Origin: Anaerotruncus colihominis
GTDB taxonomy: Bacteria > Bacillota > Clostridia > Oscillospirales > Ruminococcaceae
Length of the DNA stretch: 64,000 bases
Reading direction: 5' to 3'
Assembly: GCA_025146135.1 (NCBI GenBank)
Contig: CP102255.1
Coordinates: 1,488,001-1,552,000, forward strand
Positions 9,216-17,875 of the stretch are shown here, one piece after another (the stretch's first letter is position 1; each line of letters opens with the position of its first letter). The notes beneath the pieces were generated by a model. It made no database searches. It was given only the letters and a program-made list of their open reading frames with translations, and was not told the DNA's origin. The position numbers and the translations under genes are program-made.

Positions 9216-10076
9216 ATGGAACAGAATTTTGACAAAATCCGCCGTTTAAGTGCGGATATCCGCATCCAGACCACCATGGCCATCGGAACAGCTGGTTTTG
9301 GTCATATCGGAGGTGCAGCCTCTATTGCGGATGTGCTGGCTGTGCTTTACGGAGGTATGATGCGCATTGATCCTAAACGTCCAGACTGGTCAGAACGAGA
9401 CTGGATGATTTTGTCCAAGGGGCACTGTGGCCCCGCATTGTATGCAACTCTTGCTTTAGCCGGTTACTTTCCTATGGAATGGCTGGGTACTATCAATCAG
9501 CCTGGAACCCGACTGCCCAGCCATGCCGATTGCCAGAAGACACCTGGTGTGGACATGACTACCGGTTCTCTGGGGCAGGGAATTTCCTCTGCGGTGGGTA
9601 TTGCCTTGGGAAACCGTCTTCAGGGAAGGGACAGTTGGGTCTACTGTATCGTCGGTGACGGTGAGACCAATGAGGGTGAGGTGTGGGAAGCCTGCGAGGC
9701 AGCAAACCATCTCTCGCTTGACCACTTCATCCTCTTTGTAGATTGGAACAAAAAGCAACTGGATGGTCGCTTGGAGGATATTTGTAAGCCTATGGATCTG
9801 GAAGAGAAATTCCGATCCTTCGGCTTTGACACCGTGACAGTGAAAGGCTATGACGTGGAAGAGATTTGGAACGCCATCCAGAGAGCGAAGACGGTGGAGG
9901 GCAAGCCCCACTGTATCATTCTGGACACGATCAAAGGTTTAGGTGTTCCCTTGGCTGAGGCTGTGGAATTCAATCACTATCTGAATTTCAACCTGGAAGA
10001 AGCCAAGGCCTCTTGTGCAGAGATTGAAAAGCGATTCCAAGAGGGTACTTATCCTGGAGGTGATATGAAATGGTGA
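9216..10076 (+). CDS. Transketolase, N-terminal subunit
   Basis: At 286 residues this is the N-terminal half of a split transketolase: the TPP pyrophosphate-binding domain with GHIGGAASIADVLAVLYGG, SKGH, and the GDGETNEGEVWEA Mg-TPP motif near residues 148-160. It needs the next gene product to form an active enzyme that moves two-carbon ketol units between sugars. Its stop overlaps the start of the C-terminal subunit by 7 bases, which suggests translational coupling. Split transketolases are common in Clostridia. In this operon the substrate may be specialised and need not be a pentose phosphate. Confidence 0.92.
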   Translation: MEQNFDKIRRLSADIRIQTTMAIGTAGFGHIGGAASIADVLAVLYGGMMRIDPKRPDWSERDWMILSKGHCGPALYATLALAGYFPMEWLGTINQPGTRLPSHADCQKTPGVDMTTGSLGQGISSAVGIALGNRLQGRDSWVYCIVGDGETNEGEVWEACEAANHLSLDHFILFVDWNKKQLDGRLEDICKPMDLEEKFRSFGFDTVTVKGYDVEEIWNAIQRAKTVEGKPHCIILDTIKGLGVPLAEAVEFNHYLNFNLEEAKASCAEIEKRFQEGTYPGGDMKW

Positions 10077-11035
10077 AACTGCGTGATGTTATCCAGGTAT
10101 CCCCTGAGGAAATGCGTGCAGCCTACTGCGGCGCATTGATGGAAGAAGCTCGGAAGAACGATAAAATTGTGGCTCTGGACTGCGATCTGAGCAATTCTTG
10201 CGGCACCAAGGACTTCAAAAAGGCATTTCCGGACAGAGCCTTCAACTTAGGAATCCAGGAGCAGAACGCCTGCGCTATGGCCGGCGGCCTAGCTCGGGCA
10301 GGCATGGTGCCCTTCCTGCATACCTTCGCGGTGTTTGCAACCCGGCGGATTTATGATCAAATCTTTCTTTCCTGTGCCTATGCCGGTCAGAATGTGAAGA
10401 TCATTGGCTGCGACTCCGGCGTCAGTGCTGCTTTTAACGGCGGTACCCATATGGCATTTGAGGATGTAGGAATCATGCGGGTCATGCCCCATGTGACTAT
10501 TGTGGATCCCTCCGATCCAACAATGATGCGCTCTGTGGTGCGCCAGGTGGCGGAGACCAAAGGTGTGTTCTATCTTCGGATGCCTCGAAAAACGGTCTAC
10601 GATATCTATGAGCCTGGCTCTGAGTTTACCATCGGTAAGGCGGAGATCATCCGGGAGGGCAGAGACGTAACACTTATTGCTGCGGGACTAGAAGTACGTC
10701 AGGCGCTGCTGGCGGCAGAACTGCTGGCGGTGGAGGGAATCTCCGCCCGAGTGGTAGATATGTTTACCATTAAGCCGATTGATGCGGAATGTATCCATAC
10801 CTGTGCGGAAGAGACTGGCGCCATCGTAACATGCGAGAACGAGAGCATCATTGGTGGCCTAGGCAGTGCCGTAGCTGAGGTCCTGGTAGAGTCACAGCCT
10901 GTTCCTATGGAGCGGGTGGGCGTGCAGGATGAATTTGGAGAGGTAGGTCCCCAAAGTTACTTGGAAGAGCGCTTCGGATTGACGGCAACTGTAATTGCAG
11001 AAAAGGCCAAAAAAGTCTTGACCCGGAAAAAGTAA
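10070..11035 (+). CDS. Transketolase, C-terminal subunit
   Basis: The 321-residue partner of the preceding gene carries the pyrimidine-binding domain and the C-terminal domain. The NLGIQEQNACAMAGGLA stretch contains the Glu (in EQN) that activates TPP, and FATRRIYDQI is the usual following helix. Together the two subunits make one transketolase. The ATG at 10,070 lies within the last codons of the N-terminal subunit gene and follows the GGAGG of its 3' end. Confidence 0.92.
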   Translation: MVKLRDVIQVSPEEMRAAYCGALMEEARKNDKIVALDCDLSNSCGTKDFKKAFPDRAFNLGIQEQNACAMAGGLARAGMVPFLHTFAVFATRRIYDQIFLSCAYAGQNVKIIGCDSGVSAAFNGGTHMAFEDVGIMRVMPHVTIVDPSDPTMMRSVVRQVAETKGVFYLRMPRKTVYDIYEPGSEFTIGKAEIIREGRDVTLIAAGLEVRQALLAAELLAVEGISARVVDMFTIKPIDAECIHTCAEETGAIVTCENESIIGGLGSAVAEVLVESQPVPMERVGVQDEFGEVGPQSYLEERFGLTATVIAEKAKKVLTRKK

Positions 11036-11074
11036 TCCATAGCCATTATACAATTAAAAAGGAGCATAATTGTC

Positions 11075-12595
11075 ATGAGCGAAATCAAAAGAATGAAGTA
11101 TTGTGTCAACGGTGAATGGAAGGATTCCAAGACCACCAAGTGGCTGCCCGTTTCGGATTCCTCTACAGGAGAAATCATTGCTGAAGTTCCCTGCTGTACC
11201 CAGGACGAACTGGAAGAGGCCATTGCTGCTGCGCATGCAGCGTTTCCTGCTTGGTCTCTTATGTCTCTCAGCGCCCGGACCCAGATGATGTTTAAGTGGC
11301 GCAATATCCTTATGGCCCATCTGGATGAACTGACGCTGTTGTGTGCCAAGGAATTGGGCAAGACTTTGAATGAGGCCAGAGGCGATGTGCTGAAGGCTAT
11401 TGAGCCTACCGAACTGGCCTGCGCAACCCCGTTTATTTCTCAGGGCAGCGCCTCTATGCAGGTTACCACCGGCTTTGACACCGCCTCTTACCGGGTGCCT
11501 CTGGGTGTAGTGGCTGGCATTGTACCGTTCAACTTCCCTGCAATGATCCCCTGGGGGTGGATGGTGCCTCTGGCTATTGCTACCGGTAACACCGTTGTGC
11601 TGAAGGCTGCGTCCTTTACACCTCTGACCTCTATGCGTATTATGGAGCTGTTCTATGAGGAGGGAGGCTTCCCCAAGGGTGTAGTTAACTTGGTTACCTG
11701 CAGTCGTAACGAGTCTGAGGTGTTGCTAACCGATCCACGGGTCAAGGCGGTGACCTTTGTAGGCACCACTGAGGTGGGCAAACATATTTATTCCATTGCT
11801 GCCGCCCATGGCAAGCGAGTTCAGGCTCAGTGCGAGGCCAAGAATCATGCACTGGTGCTGGAGGACTGTGATCTTGAGAGTACCGTAAATGCTATTATCA
11901 ACTCCACCTACGGTTGTGCAGGTATGCGTTGTATGGCCTTGCCCGTTGTAGTGGTACAGGAATCTATAGCTGATAAGTTTGTGGCCAAGCTGAAGGAAAA
12001 GGCTATGGCTATGAAAGTGGGGTGTGCTTATAATCCTGAGACCAACTTGGGCCCCGTGGTTAACGAGAAGCATAAGCAGTCTATCTGTAACTGGATCCAG
12101 AAGGGTGTAGACGAGGGGGCTGAGCTGGTACTGGACGGTCGTGACATCGTGGTTCCTGGCTATGAGAACGGTTTCTTTGTGGGACCTACTATTCTAGATC
12201 ATGTGACTGATGAGATGAGTGTGGGTACCCGTGAAATCTTTGGACCGGTTACTGTTATCAAGCGGGTCAAGAACTTTGAAGAGGGTTTGGCTGTGATGAA
12301 CGCCAATCCCTTTGCCAACGGTTCCGTTATCTTTACTCAGAATGGCTATTATGCCCGTCAGTTTGAGCTGTTGACTGACGGTGGTATGGTGGGCATTAAC
12401 GTGGGTATTCCTGTACCCTCTGCCTATTTCCCCTTCTCCGGTAACAAAGACTCCTTCTACGGTGACCAGCACGTACTGGGCTTGGACGGTGTTCGCTTCT
12501 ATACTAGAGCCAAGACCGTAACCAAGCACTGGTACGACGAACATTCTCATAAGAAAGCTATGGATACCTGGGAAGGTACGGTTGAACGCATCTAA
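11075..12595 (+). CDS. CoA-acylating aldehyde dehydrogenase, methylmalonate-semialdehyde dehydrogenase type
   Basis: The 506-residue protein matches the MmsA/IolA branch of aldehyde dehydrogenases. The catalytic Cys lies in CAGMRCMAL near residue 287, NAD-binding residues in VPFNFP and GTTEVGK, and the branch-specific KNHALVL segment replaces the usual catalytic Glu loop. Such enzymes oxidise a semialdehyde to an acyl-CoA, often with loss of CO2. In inositol breakdown IolA does this last step, so its pairing here with an IolD-like enzyme is suggestive. It is the last gene of the operon: a strong terminator follows about 100 bases later. GGAGCATAATTGTC precedes the ATG. Confidence 0.88.
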   Translation: MSEIKRMKYCVNGEWKDSKTTKWLPVSDSSTGEIIAEVPCCTQDELEEAIAAAHAAFPAWSLMSLSARTQMMFKWRNILMAHLDELTLLCAKELGKTLNEARGDVLKAIEPTELACATPFISQGSASMQVTTGFDTASYRVPLGVVAGIVPFNFPAMIPWGWMVPLAIATGNTVVLKAASFTPLTSMRIMELFYEEGGFPKGVVNLVTCSRNESEVLLTDPRVKAVTFVGTTEVGKHIYSIAAAHGKRVQAQCEAKNHALVLEDCDLESTVNAIINSTYGCAGMRCMALPVVVVQESIADKFVAKLKEKAMAMKVGCAYNPETNLGPVVNEKHKQSICNWIQKGVDEGAELVLDGRDIVVPGYENGFFVGPTILDHVTDEMSVGTREIFGPVTVIKRVKNFEEGLAVMNANPFANGSVIFTQNGYYARQFELLTDGGMVGINVGIPVPSAYFPFSGNKDSFYGDQHVLGLDGVRFYTRAKTVTKHWYDEHSHKKAMDTWEGTVERI

Positions 12596-12694
12596 ACCAG
12601 TTTTATCCTATTTTATGACAATGGTACAATGGGTCTGGTATTAATAGAAAGTTATTTGCTAGATGAACAAAATTAGTACCACGCATTAAAATGG

Positions 12695-12730
12695 AAACTG
12701 GCGCCGCTGTTCAAGCGGCGCCAGTTTTAT
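12695..12730 (+). terminator. Intrinsic terminator of the catabolic operon
   Basis: AAACTGGCGCCGCT pairs with its exact complement around the 5-base loop GTTCA, and the second arm runs into TTTTAT. The 14-bp perfect stem marks the end of the operon that starts upstream of the window. Confidence 0.9.
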
Positions 12731-12806
12731 CTAAGGCAACACTGCACAATGGCGCAAAAGAACCGTCATGCCAACAAATTTCCATAAGTAAGAAAGGTGC
12801 ACTGAT

Positions 12807-13050
12807 TTAAGCTGCTAAACAGGGCTTGTCAGGCAAGATCAGATTTGCGATCTATTTTCGCAGACCTCGGTATCGTGTCTTTTGGTATAGGAGCTAATTT
12901 TTACTACCGCAAAGACATATTCTACCTTGGATTGTACAGATGATTTTTTGTTCGCGGTGCTTGATCTGTGCTTGAGAGCGTGAAGAGGTGTGCTTACTCT
13001 AGGATGGGTGGCGGTTGACCTTGTAACAGATCTGCTTTCCCTGATGATTG
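12807..13050 (-). pseudogene. IS5-type transposase C-terminal remnant
   Basis: On the minus strand, across several broken frames, the sequence spells pieces typical of the end of IS5-like DDE transposases: GKQICYKVNRHPS, then KSSVQSKVEYVFAVVK, then RYRGLRK and IANLILPDKPCLAA ending at a stop. These match the family pattern in which a Glu in VEHVF is the last DDE residue and KVRYRGLAKN follows; here the His is Tyr. Frameshifts and stops between the blocks show it is dead. It abuts the IS110 remnant, whose last residues are read through this relic in another frame. Confidence 0.55.
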
Positions 13051-13698
13051 CGGATCATGGTATTCTCTCGTTTTTTGGCCCCCAATAGTCACTGTCGCCA
13101 TATACAACCGTTTCTTCGTCGTGGTTACATCGTGTATGTTGGCGCTGCCACCCTTTATCATATGTACCAGGCTGCCGTCCTCACGGACGGGGCTGTCAAA
13201 GAGGGCGTTGACACCGGGATAGGTCTGATCCAGAGGGGCGATGAGGTTGTTCTTCATCATCGTCCTGGTTTTGGAGTACAGACCATGCTGCCGGTTCAAC
13301 GTTTTCAGTTGCATACGAATCGTGTCCATAGGAGTATATTGGCGCAATTCTACCCAGTTGTCAAGCCCGTAGCGAGCAATCTTCCGAGCATCCGCCTTGT
13401 CAGTCCTCACTTTACGCAGGGTATTGTTGCCGTAGTCCTTGATGAGCTTCGGATTGACCGCGCTGACAAAGATGCCCTCATCGTGGAGAAAGCGGGCCGC
13501 TGGTTCATAGTATCGCCCGGTGTGTTCCATGACCACCCGTGTTTCACCCTCCAGGCTTTTCAAGCAGTCTGCCAACTCCTTGAGTTCACTGCTGGTGTGA
13601 CCAACAGAAAATGGTTTTGCCACTACTTCCCCAAAAGGACGGAGAACAGATACTACGCTCTTGCCTTTGGAAACATCGATCCCTGCCGCATTGTTCAT
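12994..13698 (-). pseudogene. Truncated IS110-family transposase
   Basis: The 234-residue frame has the IS110 N-terminal DEDD RuvC-like domain: GIDVSK with D7, VMEHTG with E58, and RTDKADARKIARY with D100 and D103. IS110 transposases are about 330-420 residues and carry a C-terminal Transposase_20 domain with a conserved Ser; that domain is missing. After about residue 195 the frame runs into an IS5-type remnant, so the element was broken and is most likely inactive. IS110 elements lack terminal inverted repeats, so its exact ends cannot be drawn; the imperfect inverted repeat at about 13,817-13,905 could belong to its upstream non-coding end. Confidence 0.8.
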
Positions 13699-13986
13699 GT
13701 AAATCGCTCCTCATCGTGGATGTGTCTTTGGCGACCAGTCATTCCATCATTGCCGGTACAATCTATTTGATGACACGGGCGCACCAATGAGGCCAACAAC
13801 CTGCATAAATCGAACGCTGCGAATGAGAGTCTGGCTGATGGACTTTCCTGTAGACGCTTTGGTCCTTGAAGGCAAACATCAGGCCAAGACTCTCTCATTC
13901 TAACAGCTTTGGCAACGATGCGGAAAAGACACGGCTGGCTACCGTGCCTTAAACCGTAAATATATTGTAATAGGAGTCACTCAGGA

Positions 13987-14160
13987 ATGCTGTATGAAGA
14001 AGGTCTGATGAAATCTCTCTGCAAAGAAATGGGCATTACTTGGGTGGATGAACAGGGATATCCGAAACTAAATGAAATTCCCTTTTCATCCTTGAATGAA
14101 GATGACATTTTAGACTGTCTTGGCCATAGGTGCATTAGTAAGAAAAGCGTGGATGGATGA
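13987..14160 (+). CDS. Small ORF, 57 residues, unrecognised, perhaps a gene fragment
   Basis: The frame starts with an ATG after TAGGAGTCACTCAGGA and encodes an acidic, soluble 57-residue peptide (starts MLYEEGLMKSLCKEMG). It has no signal, membrane segment or known motif. A further 34-residue frame starts 4 bases after its stop (14,164-14,268). Their lengths and their place beside transposase remnants suggest pieces of a broken gene. No function can be given. Confidence 0.3.
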   Translation: MLYEEGLMKSLCKEMGITWVDEQGYPKLNEIPFSSLNEDDILDCLGHRCISKKSVDG

Positions 14161-14336
14161 GAAATGACGCAAAAGAGAGATCATGGAAACCATCATAAGT
14201 TAGACATCCAACAGCTGCAATACTATAAGAACCAATATTTGAGGAGATCTTATAACATAAGAGTGTAATTATCAAAATCTTATAAAAGTATAAGTGCAGA
14301 AGAGATGAAAACTAATTGGGTTTTGATGGTGATATT

Positions 14337-14374
14337 AAAGCCGCCATAACAGAACTAGCTGCTGGCGGCTTTTA
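14337..14374. terminator. Hairpin, possible terminator
   Basis: AAAGCCGCC and GGCGGCTTT pair around an 18-base loop and are followed on the plus strand by TTAATATAAATT. It may end transcription of the small frames upstream, or, read on the minus strand, of the small membrane peptide gene that lies to its right. Confidence 0.45.
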
Positions 14375-14449
14375 ATATAAATTTCTTTTCACTCTACTCG
14401 TTCTATTTTTTGCACTGTGTGCTAGTTAATCATCAGTTGGTGATAGGCT

Positions 14450-14572
14450 TTACAGCTCAGATCGTACTTTCCTAACTGCAAACCATGCAGCAATACCAAG
14501 GATTGCAATGCTTACAATTCCTAGAAAGTGCTGTACAATCCAGCAGATTGTTTGCCAGAAGATATCTTGCAC
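14450..14572 (-). CDS. Small single-helix membrane peptide with its own promoter
   Basis: On the minus strand a GTG at 14,572 opens a 40-residue frame, too short for most gene callers. It has a central hydrophobic helix (FLGIVSIAILGIAAWFAV) and a basic tail ending RKVRSEL. The ribosome binding site AAAGGGGTGG lies at suitable distance; an upstream GTG at 14,581 is possible but overlaps it. A consensus-like promoter lies just upstream. The shape (one helix, Trp-rich N-terminus, positive C-terminus) resembles small holin-like or type I toxin peptides of Firmicutes, but no antisense RNA is demonstrable here. A membrane regulator of an unknown process is the alternative. Confidence 0.55.
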   Translation of the reverse strand: MQDIFWQTICWIVQHFLGIVSIAILGIAAWFAVRKVRSEL

Positions 14573-14604
14573 ATTTGCCACCCCTTTCTATAATTGTTAT
14601 TTTT

Positions 14605-14633
14605 AATATACTGAAAAGTGCGATGATTGTAAA
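14605..14633 (-). promoter_or_regulatory. Sigma-A-type promoter of the small membrane peptide gene
   Basis: Read on the minus strand, TTTACA (14,633-14,628) and TATATT (14,610-14,605) are separated by exactly 17 bases. Both hexamers differ from consensus by one or two bases. Transcription would start near 14,598 and reach the GTG about 25 bases later. Confidence 0.65.
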
Positions 14634-14665
14634 GCGTTTCACAAAAATTTAATAAGTAGGCGAGT

Positions 14666-14705
14666 AGAGAAGCCGGGGCAGTTAATTAACTGCCCCGGCT
14701 TCTCT
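14666..14705. terminator. 40-base perfect palindrome, probable bidirectional terminator
   Basis: A 20-base arm starting AGAGAAGCCGGGGCAGTTAA is followed at once by its exact reverse complement. The GC-rich middle flanked by A/T and a following TTATAG fit an intrinsic terminator that works in both directions. No intact gene ends next to it on the plus strand. Confidence 0.6.
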
Positions 14706-15167
14706 TATAGGGGTTGACAGTAATAATGACTATAAATGAAGGAGGGCGGCATAAGTAGTTGCGCAGAGATTTAAACTAGGAACCTGCGCATCTAAGCTTT
14801 ATGACAAATGTGATGATGTATTCAGATGCAATTACGATGGCTGGAGGTACGTTTGTTAGTTCTATGTTAGTTTTAATCGCATATTTGCTTGTAGACAATA
14901 GGGAGTCATCAAAGTGTATAAAGTTGATACAGATTTGTGTGCAGTTGGTCTTGAGGCGCTGTATGTTCTGTGTGTTATTATAACTGGGGAGCGGAATTCT
15001 TGACGTTTGTATTTGTTCTTGGAACATTTGTAGAGACTGCGCTTGTTGTTCATCTTGGTATAAATTTGATAAATAAAAACCATAATAAATGACAGTCAAG
15101 TGATAACGGAGTATTTACACGCTGCGTTCTACCTGAATAAAATTTGTACCATTTCTAGGAGGGGCAT
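14706..15167. other. Gene-poor AT-rich stretch
   Basis: About 460 bases with only short frames on either strand. One 60-residue frame (14,801-14,983) has a hydrophobic start but no ribosome binding site. An AAGGAGGG at about 14,740 has no start codon after it, which suggests a decayed gene start. I see no confident feature. Confidence 0.4.
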
Positions 15168-15281
15168 ATGAAACCGCAAAAATTGTACTATATCCTTACG
15201 AACACTTCAGACAGGAATAAATTTATACAAATTCTTAAAAATAGCAGAATTAAACCAATTAATCACGGAAACAGAAAATGA
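15168..15281 (+). CDS. Small ORF, 37 residues, strong ribosome binding site
   Basis: TAGGAGGGGCAT directly precedes an ATG that opens a 37-residue basic frame (MKPQKLYYILTNTSDRNKF...). No known motif is visible. The strong translation signal with a short product in a region full of coding relics suggests a truncated gene start; a genuine small protein cannot be ruled out. Confidence 0.3.
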   Translation: MKPQKLYYILTNTSDRNKFIQILKNSRIKPINHGNRK

Positions 15282-15365
15282 GGATTGCTATTTATTTTAG
15301 TATACATTAGAACCCTAATATTTACAATATAATCTTTTCTCAAACATAAAAAAAGAAAGGAATCG

Positions 15366-15591
15366 TGTAGATGGGTAATTGCTTGGGACTGGATTACGTC
15401 GAAGTGCGTGAGTGGAGAATTTGAACATACTAAGATTACACATGGCGAACTTGATATAATTACAGCAGCTATCGTTAAATAGACAAAAATAGGAATTGTT
15501 TTTTTATAGACGATAGAAAACAGTATTTAACAAAAAGTTAACTTTGTGGGCTTTATACTAAGGATGTTTTTGATGTGAAAGACATGTAAAG
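15366..15591 (+). pseudogene. Relic coding fragments
   Basis: Two adjacent plus-strand stretches read like protein but lack starts or contain stops. One (about 15,372-15,482) gives VIAWDWITSKCVSGEFEHT and ends at TAG. The next gives RNCFFIDDRKQYLTKS, an in-frame TAA, then LCGLYTKDVFDVKDM. The rest of 15,282-15,955 holds only weak frames. I interpret this as the remains of small accessory genes; their families are not recognisable. Confidence 0.35.
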
Positions 15592-15955
15592 AACTTGTAA
15601 TATGATTGTCAGTATCAATATTCATTTGGGCCATTATACATCAGGTCAATAGTCATCTTGCAGTAAAAAGAATGCAAAGGCACCATATTGATATGAATAG
15701 TTTTCGATTTTCGAATTACTACGGAAGAATTTTCTTATTTCATTTAACTCTACCAAGAGCCAAGACATCAGGAAACTAACAATAACGCAGATGAGTATAT
15801 TCTTATGGAAGCTTTTCAAAAACGAATTTTCCAAAACACTTAAATAAATTGCTGGGTAATGCTATTATTAATGGGGATATCAGTAATATTATACCATGCA
15901 TTCCCAGTTGTGGCAATTAAGGATTTGTCCCGACAGATTAATTAAACGAAGATAT

Positions 15956-15991
15956 AAGGGCCAATGTAATGAATTCATTACATTGGCCCTT
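15956..15991. terminator. 36-base perfect palindrome
   Basis: An 18-base arm beginning AAGGGCCAATGTAATGAA meets its exact complement at a central GAATTC. It lies about 75 bases before the start of the next membrane-protein gene. It may be a bidirectional terminator of lost genes to its left. Confidence 0.5.
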
Positions 15992-16065
15992 AGTGCTGTG
16001 AAATATTGACACTAGATGATGTTAATGTTACATTTCTAGTAAAAGTTACTAGGAGTGTTTGCATT

Positions 16066-16632
16066 ATGAAAGATCAGTATAAAATAGATATGAAGAAGTT
16101 GAGGACTGGTGGACAAACTATTTGGAACGTAATGACCGGTGTACTTTCAACTACAGCAATTATATTTTCGATCAGTAGCAGTCAATCAGCGAAAGGAGCT
16201 GAAGCTTTTTTGAGAACTATATTTTTCGGGTACCCTCAATCATATTTATGGATGGGTATCTGCATTTCTGCGTGTAGTTATGTATTAGCCGCAGCAATAC
16301 ATATAATCGCACAAAAGCATTGGAAAAAGTTAAGAGGATACGCTCTGATGGTCTGGTGCGCATCTGAATTTATATTTGCACTTTATATGTTGTACAGGTT
16401 CTGGAATAGAAGTACATTCATGTTTCCGGTCTATGTTCTTGTGCATGGCATTGTGTTTGCGGCCGGATGTGGACTAATAGTGAATAAGTGGGTACGGTCG
16501 TTTACATATAATCTGTGGTTTGCTTTTAGGGACAGTCGTGTTGGCCTAAGACTATTAGCATATGGTGCATTAGGGTTTGTGTTAATTGTGCTTGCCGTGT
16601 GTTTTGGATTTGTTGGGAATCTGCTATGTTGA
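16066..16632 (+). CDS. Multi-pass membrane protein, unrecognised
   Basis: The start is placed at ATG 16,066 because AGGAG precedes it; an upstream TTG would add 20 residues without a ribosome binding site. The 188-residue protein has a charged N-terminus and about five hydrophobic segments (near residues 18-38, 56-80, 88-110, 118-138 and 158-185). There is no catalytic or transport motif I can name. It precedes the HipA-like kinase by 207 bases with no terminator I can see in between. Role unknown. Confidence 0.6.
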   Translation: MKDQYKIDMKKLRTGGQTIWNVMTGVLSTTAIIFSISSSQSAKGAEAFLRTIFFGYPQSYLWMGICISACSYVLAAAIHIIAQKHWKKLRGYALMVWCASEFIFALYMLYRFWNRSTFMFPVYVLVHGIVFAAGCGLIVNKWVRSFTYNLWFAFRDSRVGLRLLAYGALGFVLIVLAVCFGFVGNLLC

Positions 16633-16839
16633 AGTCAATGGTGAGCTAGATCGACATTGAGTGTACAGAGAAGAACTGTTAGGTATTCAGCAGAATTTTT
16701 AGGTTGGCATGGGCTGTATATACTTGATGTAATGCGATAAAGCATACAAGAGTTGTCAAAATGAGATGCCAGTGTTATCATTATTATAATCGGATATGAA
16801 TAGTCATAAAGCTTTACAAGCAATGAGGTGAGTTCGCAT

Positions 16840-17802
16840 ATGGATAAATATTATTTAATGTATAAGGATACTCCGGTGATTAGTTTCGGGAATCATTTTG
16901 AGGAGTTAACGATATTAGATACAGCTTGCCTCCCATATGGGCTTAGAAATAGACGTATAGAAACTGCGATTTCTCTTTGGCTGGCAGACAGAGCGACACC
17001 TATTACCAGAGATAATGCTGAATTTTTATACATGGTGTTAGGAAAATCTCGTTCACCCTCTGCACAGAGGAGTACAATGCTGGAATTTGGTGGCGTGTCT
17101 GTAAATGACTTTTTCTGGATAAAGAGGGCAGAAGAATCTGTTACATGGGCAGAGGTTTCGCCATTTATAGGATCATTTAAGTGGTCTGAAAACGATAGAG
17201 CGTTTGGATACGGTATGCTGTCTGGTACTGCGTCTGATGCTTTAAGGCCTTATAGATTTTCACCGGAGGTAACTTTGCAGGGCAATTGGTCAAAGTGTCT
17301 TGTCAGGAAGAATGATGGTGTGTATCTATATAAGGCGAACGACGGCGATCTTAGAGAGGTAGAGATTTCTAAGTTTGGACAGATGCTTGGCTTGGATATT
17401 GTCAAGTACTGGGCAGAGGATTACGAAGATGTTCCTTGTACAGTTTGTAAGATACTTTCATCTGAATCCTATCAGTGGATTACAGCAGAGGAAATTGGAG
17501 AAGATGAGGCATCTGTCAAGTATCCTGAACAGTTTGACACAATGCAAACATTTGACTATATTATAGCTAACCCGGACAGGCATGCAAAAAATTGGGGGTG
17601 GGTGGTTGACTGTGAGCTGAACCCGATAAAGCTTACGCCATTATATGATTTCAATTTTGCTCTACACTCATCAATTAGTATGGAGACGCCTGATGTGCTT
17701 GATGTTAAATTGATAGGGCGCGCAAAATCGTTCCTGGATAGTCACATTAACTGTCCAAATAGAGAGTTATATCTATCAAGAATAGAAGAGCTGACAAAAT
17801 AA
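16840..17802 (+). CDS. Orphan HipA-like protein kinase
   Basis: The ATG at 16,840 lies 8 bases after AGGTGA; a GTG at 16,828 overlaps that signal and is less likely. The 320-residue protein has a HipA-type kinase core: NPDRHAKNWG at residues 244-253 (catalytic D246, N251) and YDFN with metal-binding D270. Before it lies an N-terminal domain with the pattern VSVNDFFWI...W, shared with the second HipA-like protein at 37,958-39,097. HipA toxins phosphorylate translation factors such as glutamyl-tRNA synthetase and are normally paired with a HipB repressor; no HTH gene lies next to this one. Function as a stand-alone kinase or toxin is inference. Confidence 0.75.
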   Translation: MDKYYLMYKDTPVISFGNHFEELTILDTACLPYGLRNRRIETAISLWLADRATPITRDNAEFLYMVLGKSRSPSAQRSTMLEFGGVSVNDFFWIKRAEESVTWAEVSPFIGSFKWSENDRAFGYGMLSGTASDALRPYRFSPEVTLQGNWSKCLVRKNDGVYLYKANDGDLREVEISKFGQMLGLDIVKYWAEDYEDVPCTVCKILSSESYQWITAEEIGEDEASVKYPEQFDTMQTFDYIIANPDRHAKNWGWVVDCELNPIKLTPLYDFNFALHSSISMETPDVLDVKLIGRAKSFLDSHINCPNRELYLSRIEELTK

Positions 17803-17875
17803 ATGTAGATGTTATGGTTAGTTTGACGATTTAGGGAAACATTTTACAATGGAACTAGAGTCTGTTTTAAAACCA

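Noticed and set aside
13695-13898. 67-residue minus-strand frame upstream of the IS110 remnant
   Set aside because: It overlaps the start of the IS110 frame and lies in the element's non-coding end; no motif.
14776-15099. 107-residue minus-strand frame and overlapping 73-residue frame
   Set aside because: No ribosome binding site, no motif, and the frames lie across a gene-poor AT-rich stretch; treated as chance.
15646-15834. 62-residue minus-strand frame with a hydrophobic start
   Set aside because: It begins with TTG, has no convincing ribosome binding site or promoter, and no relatives I can recall.
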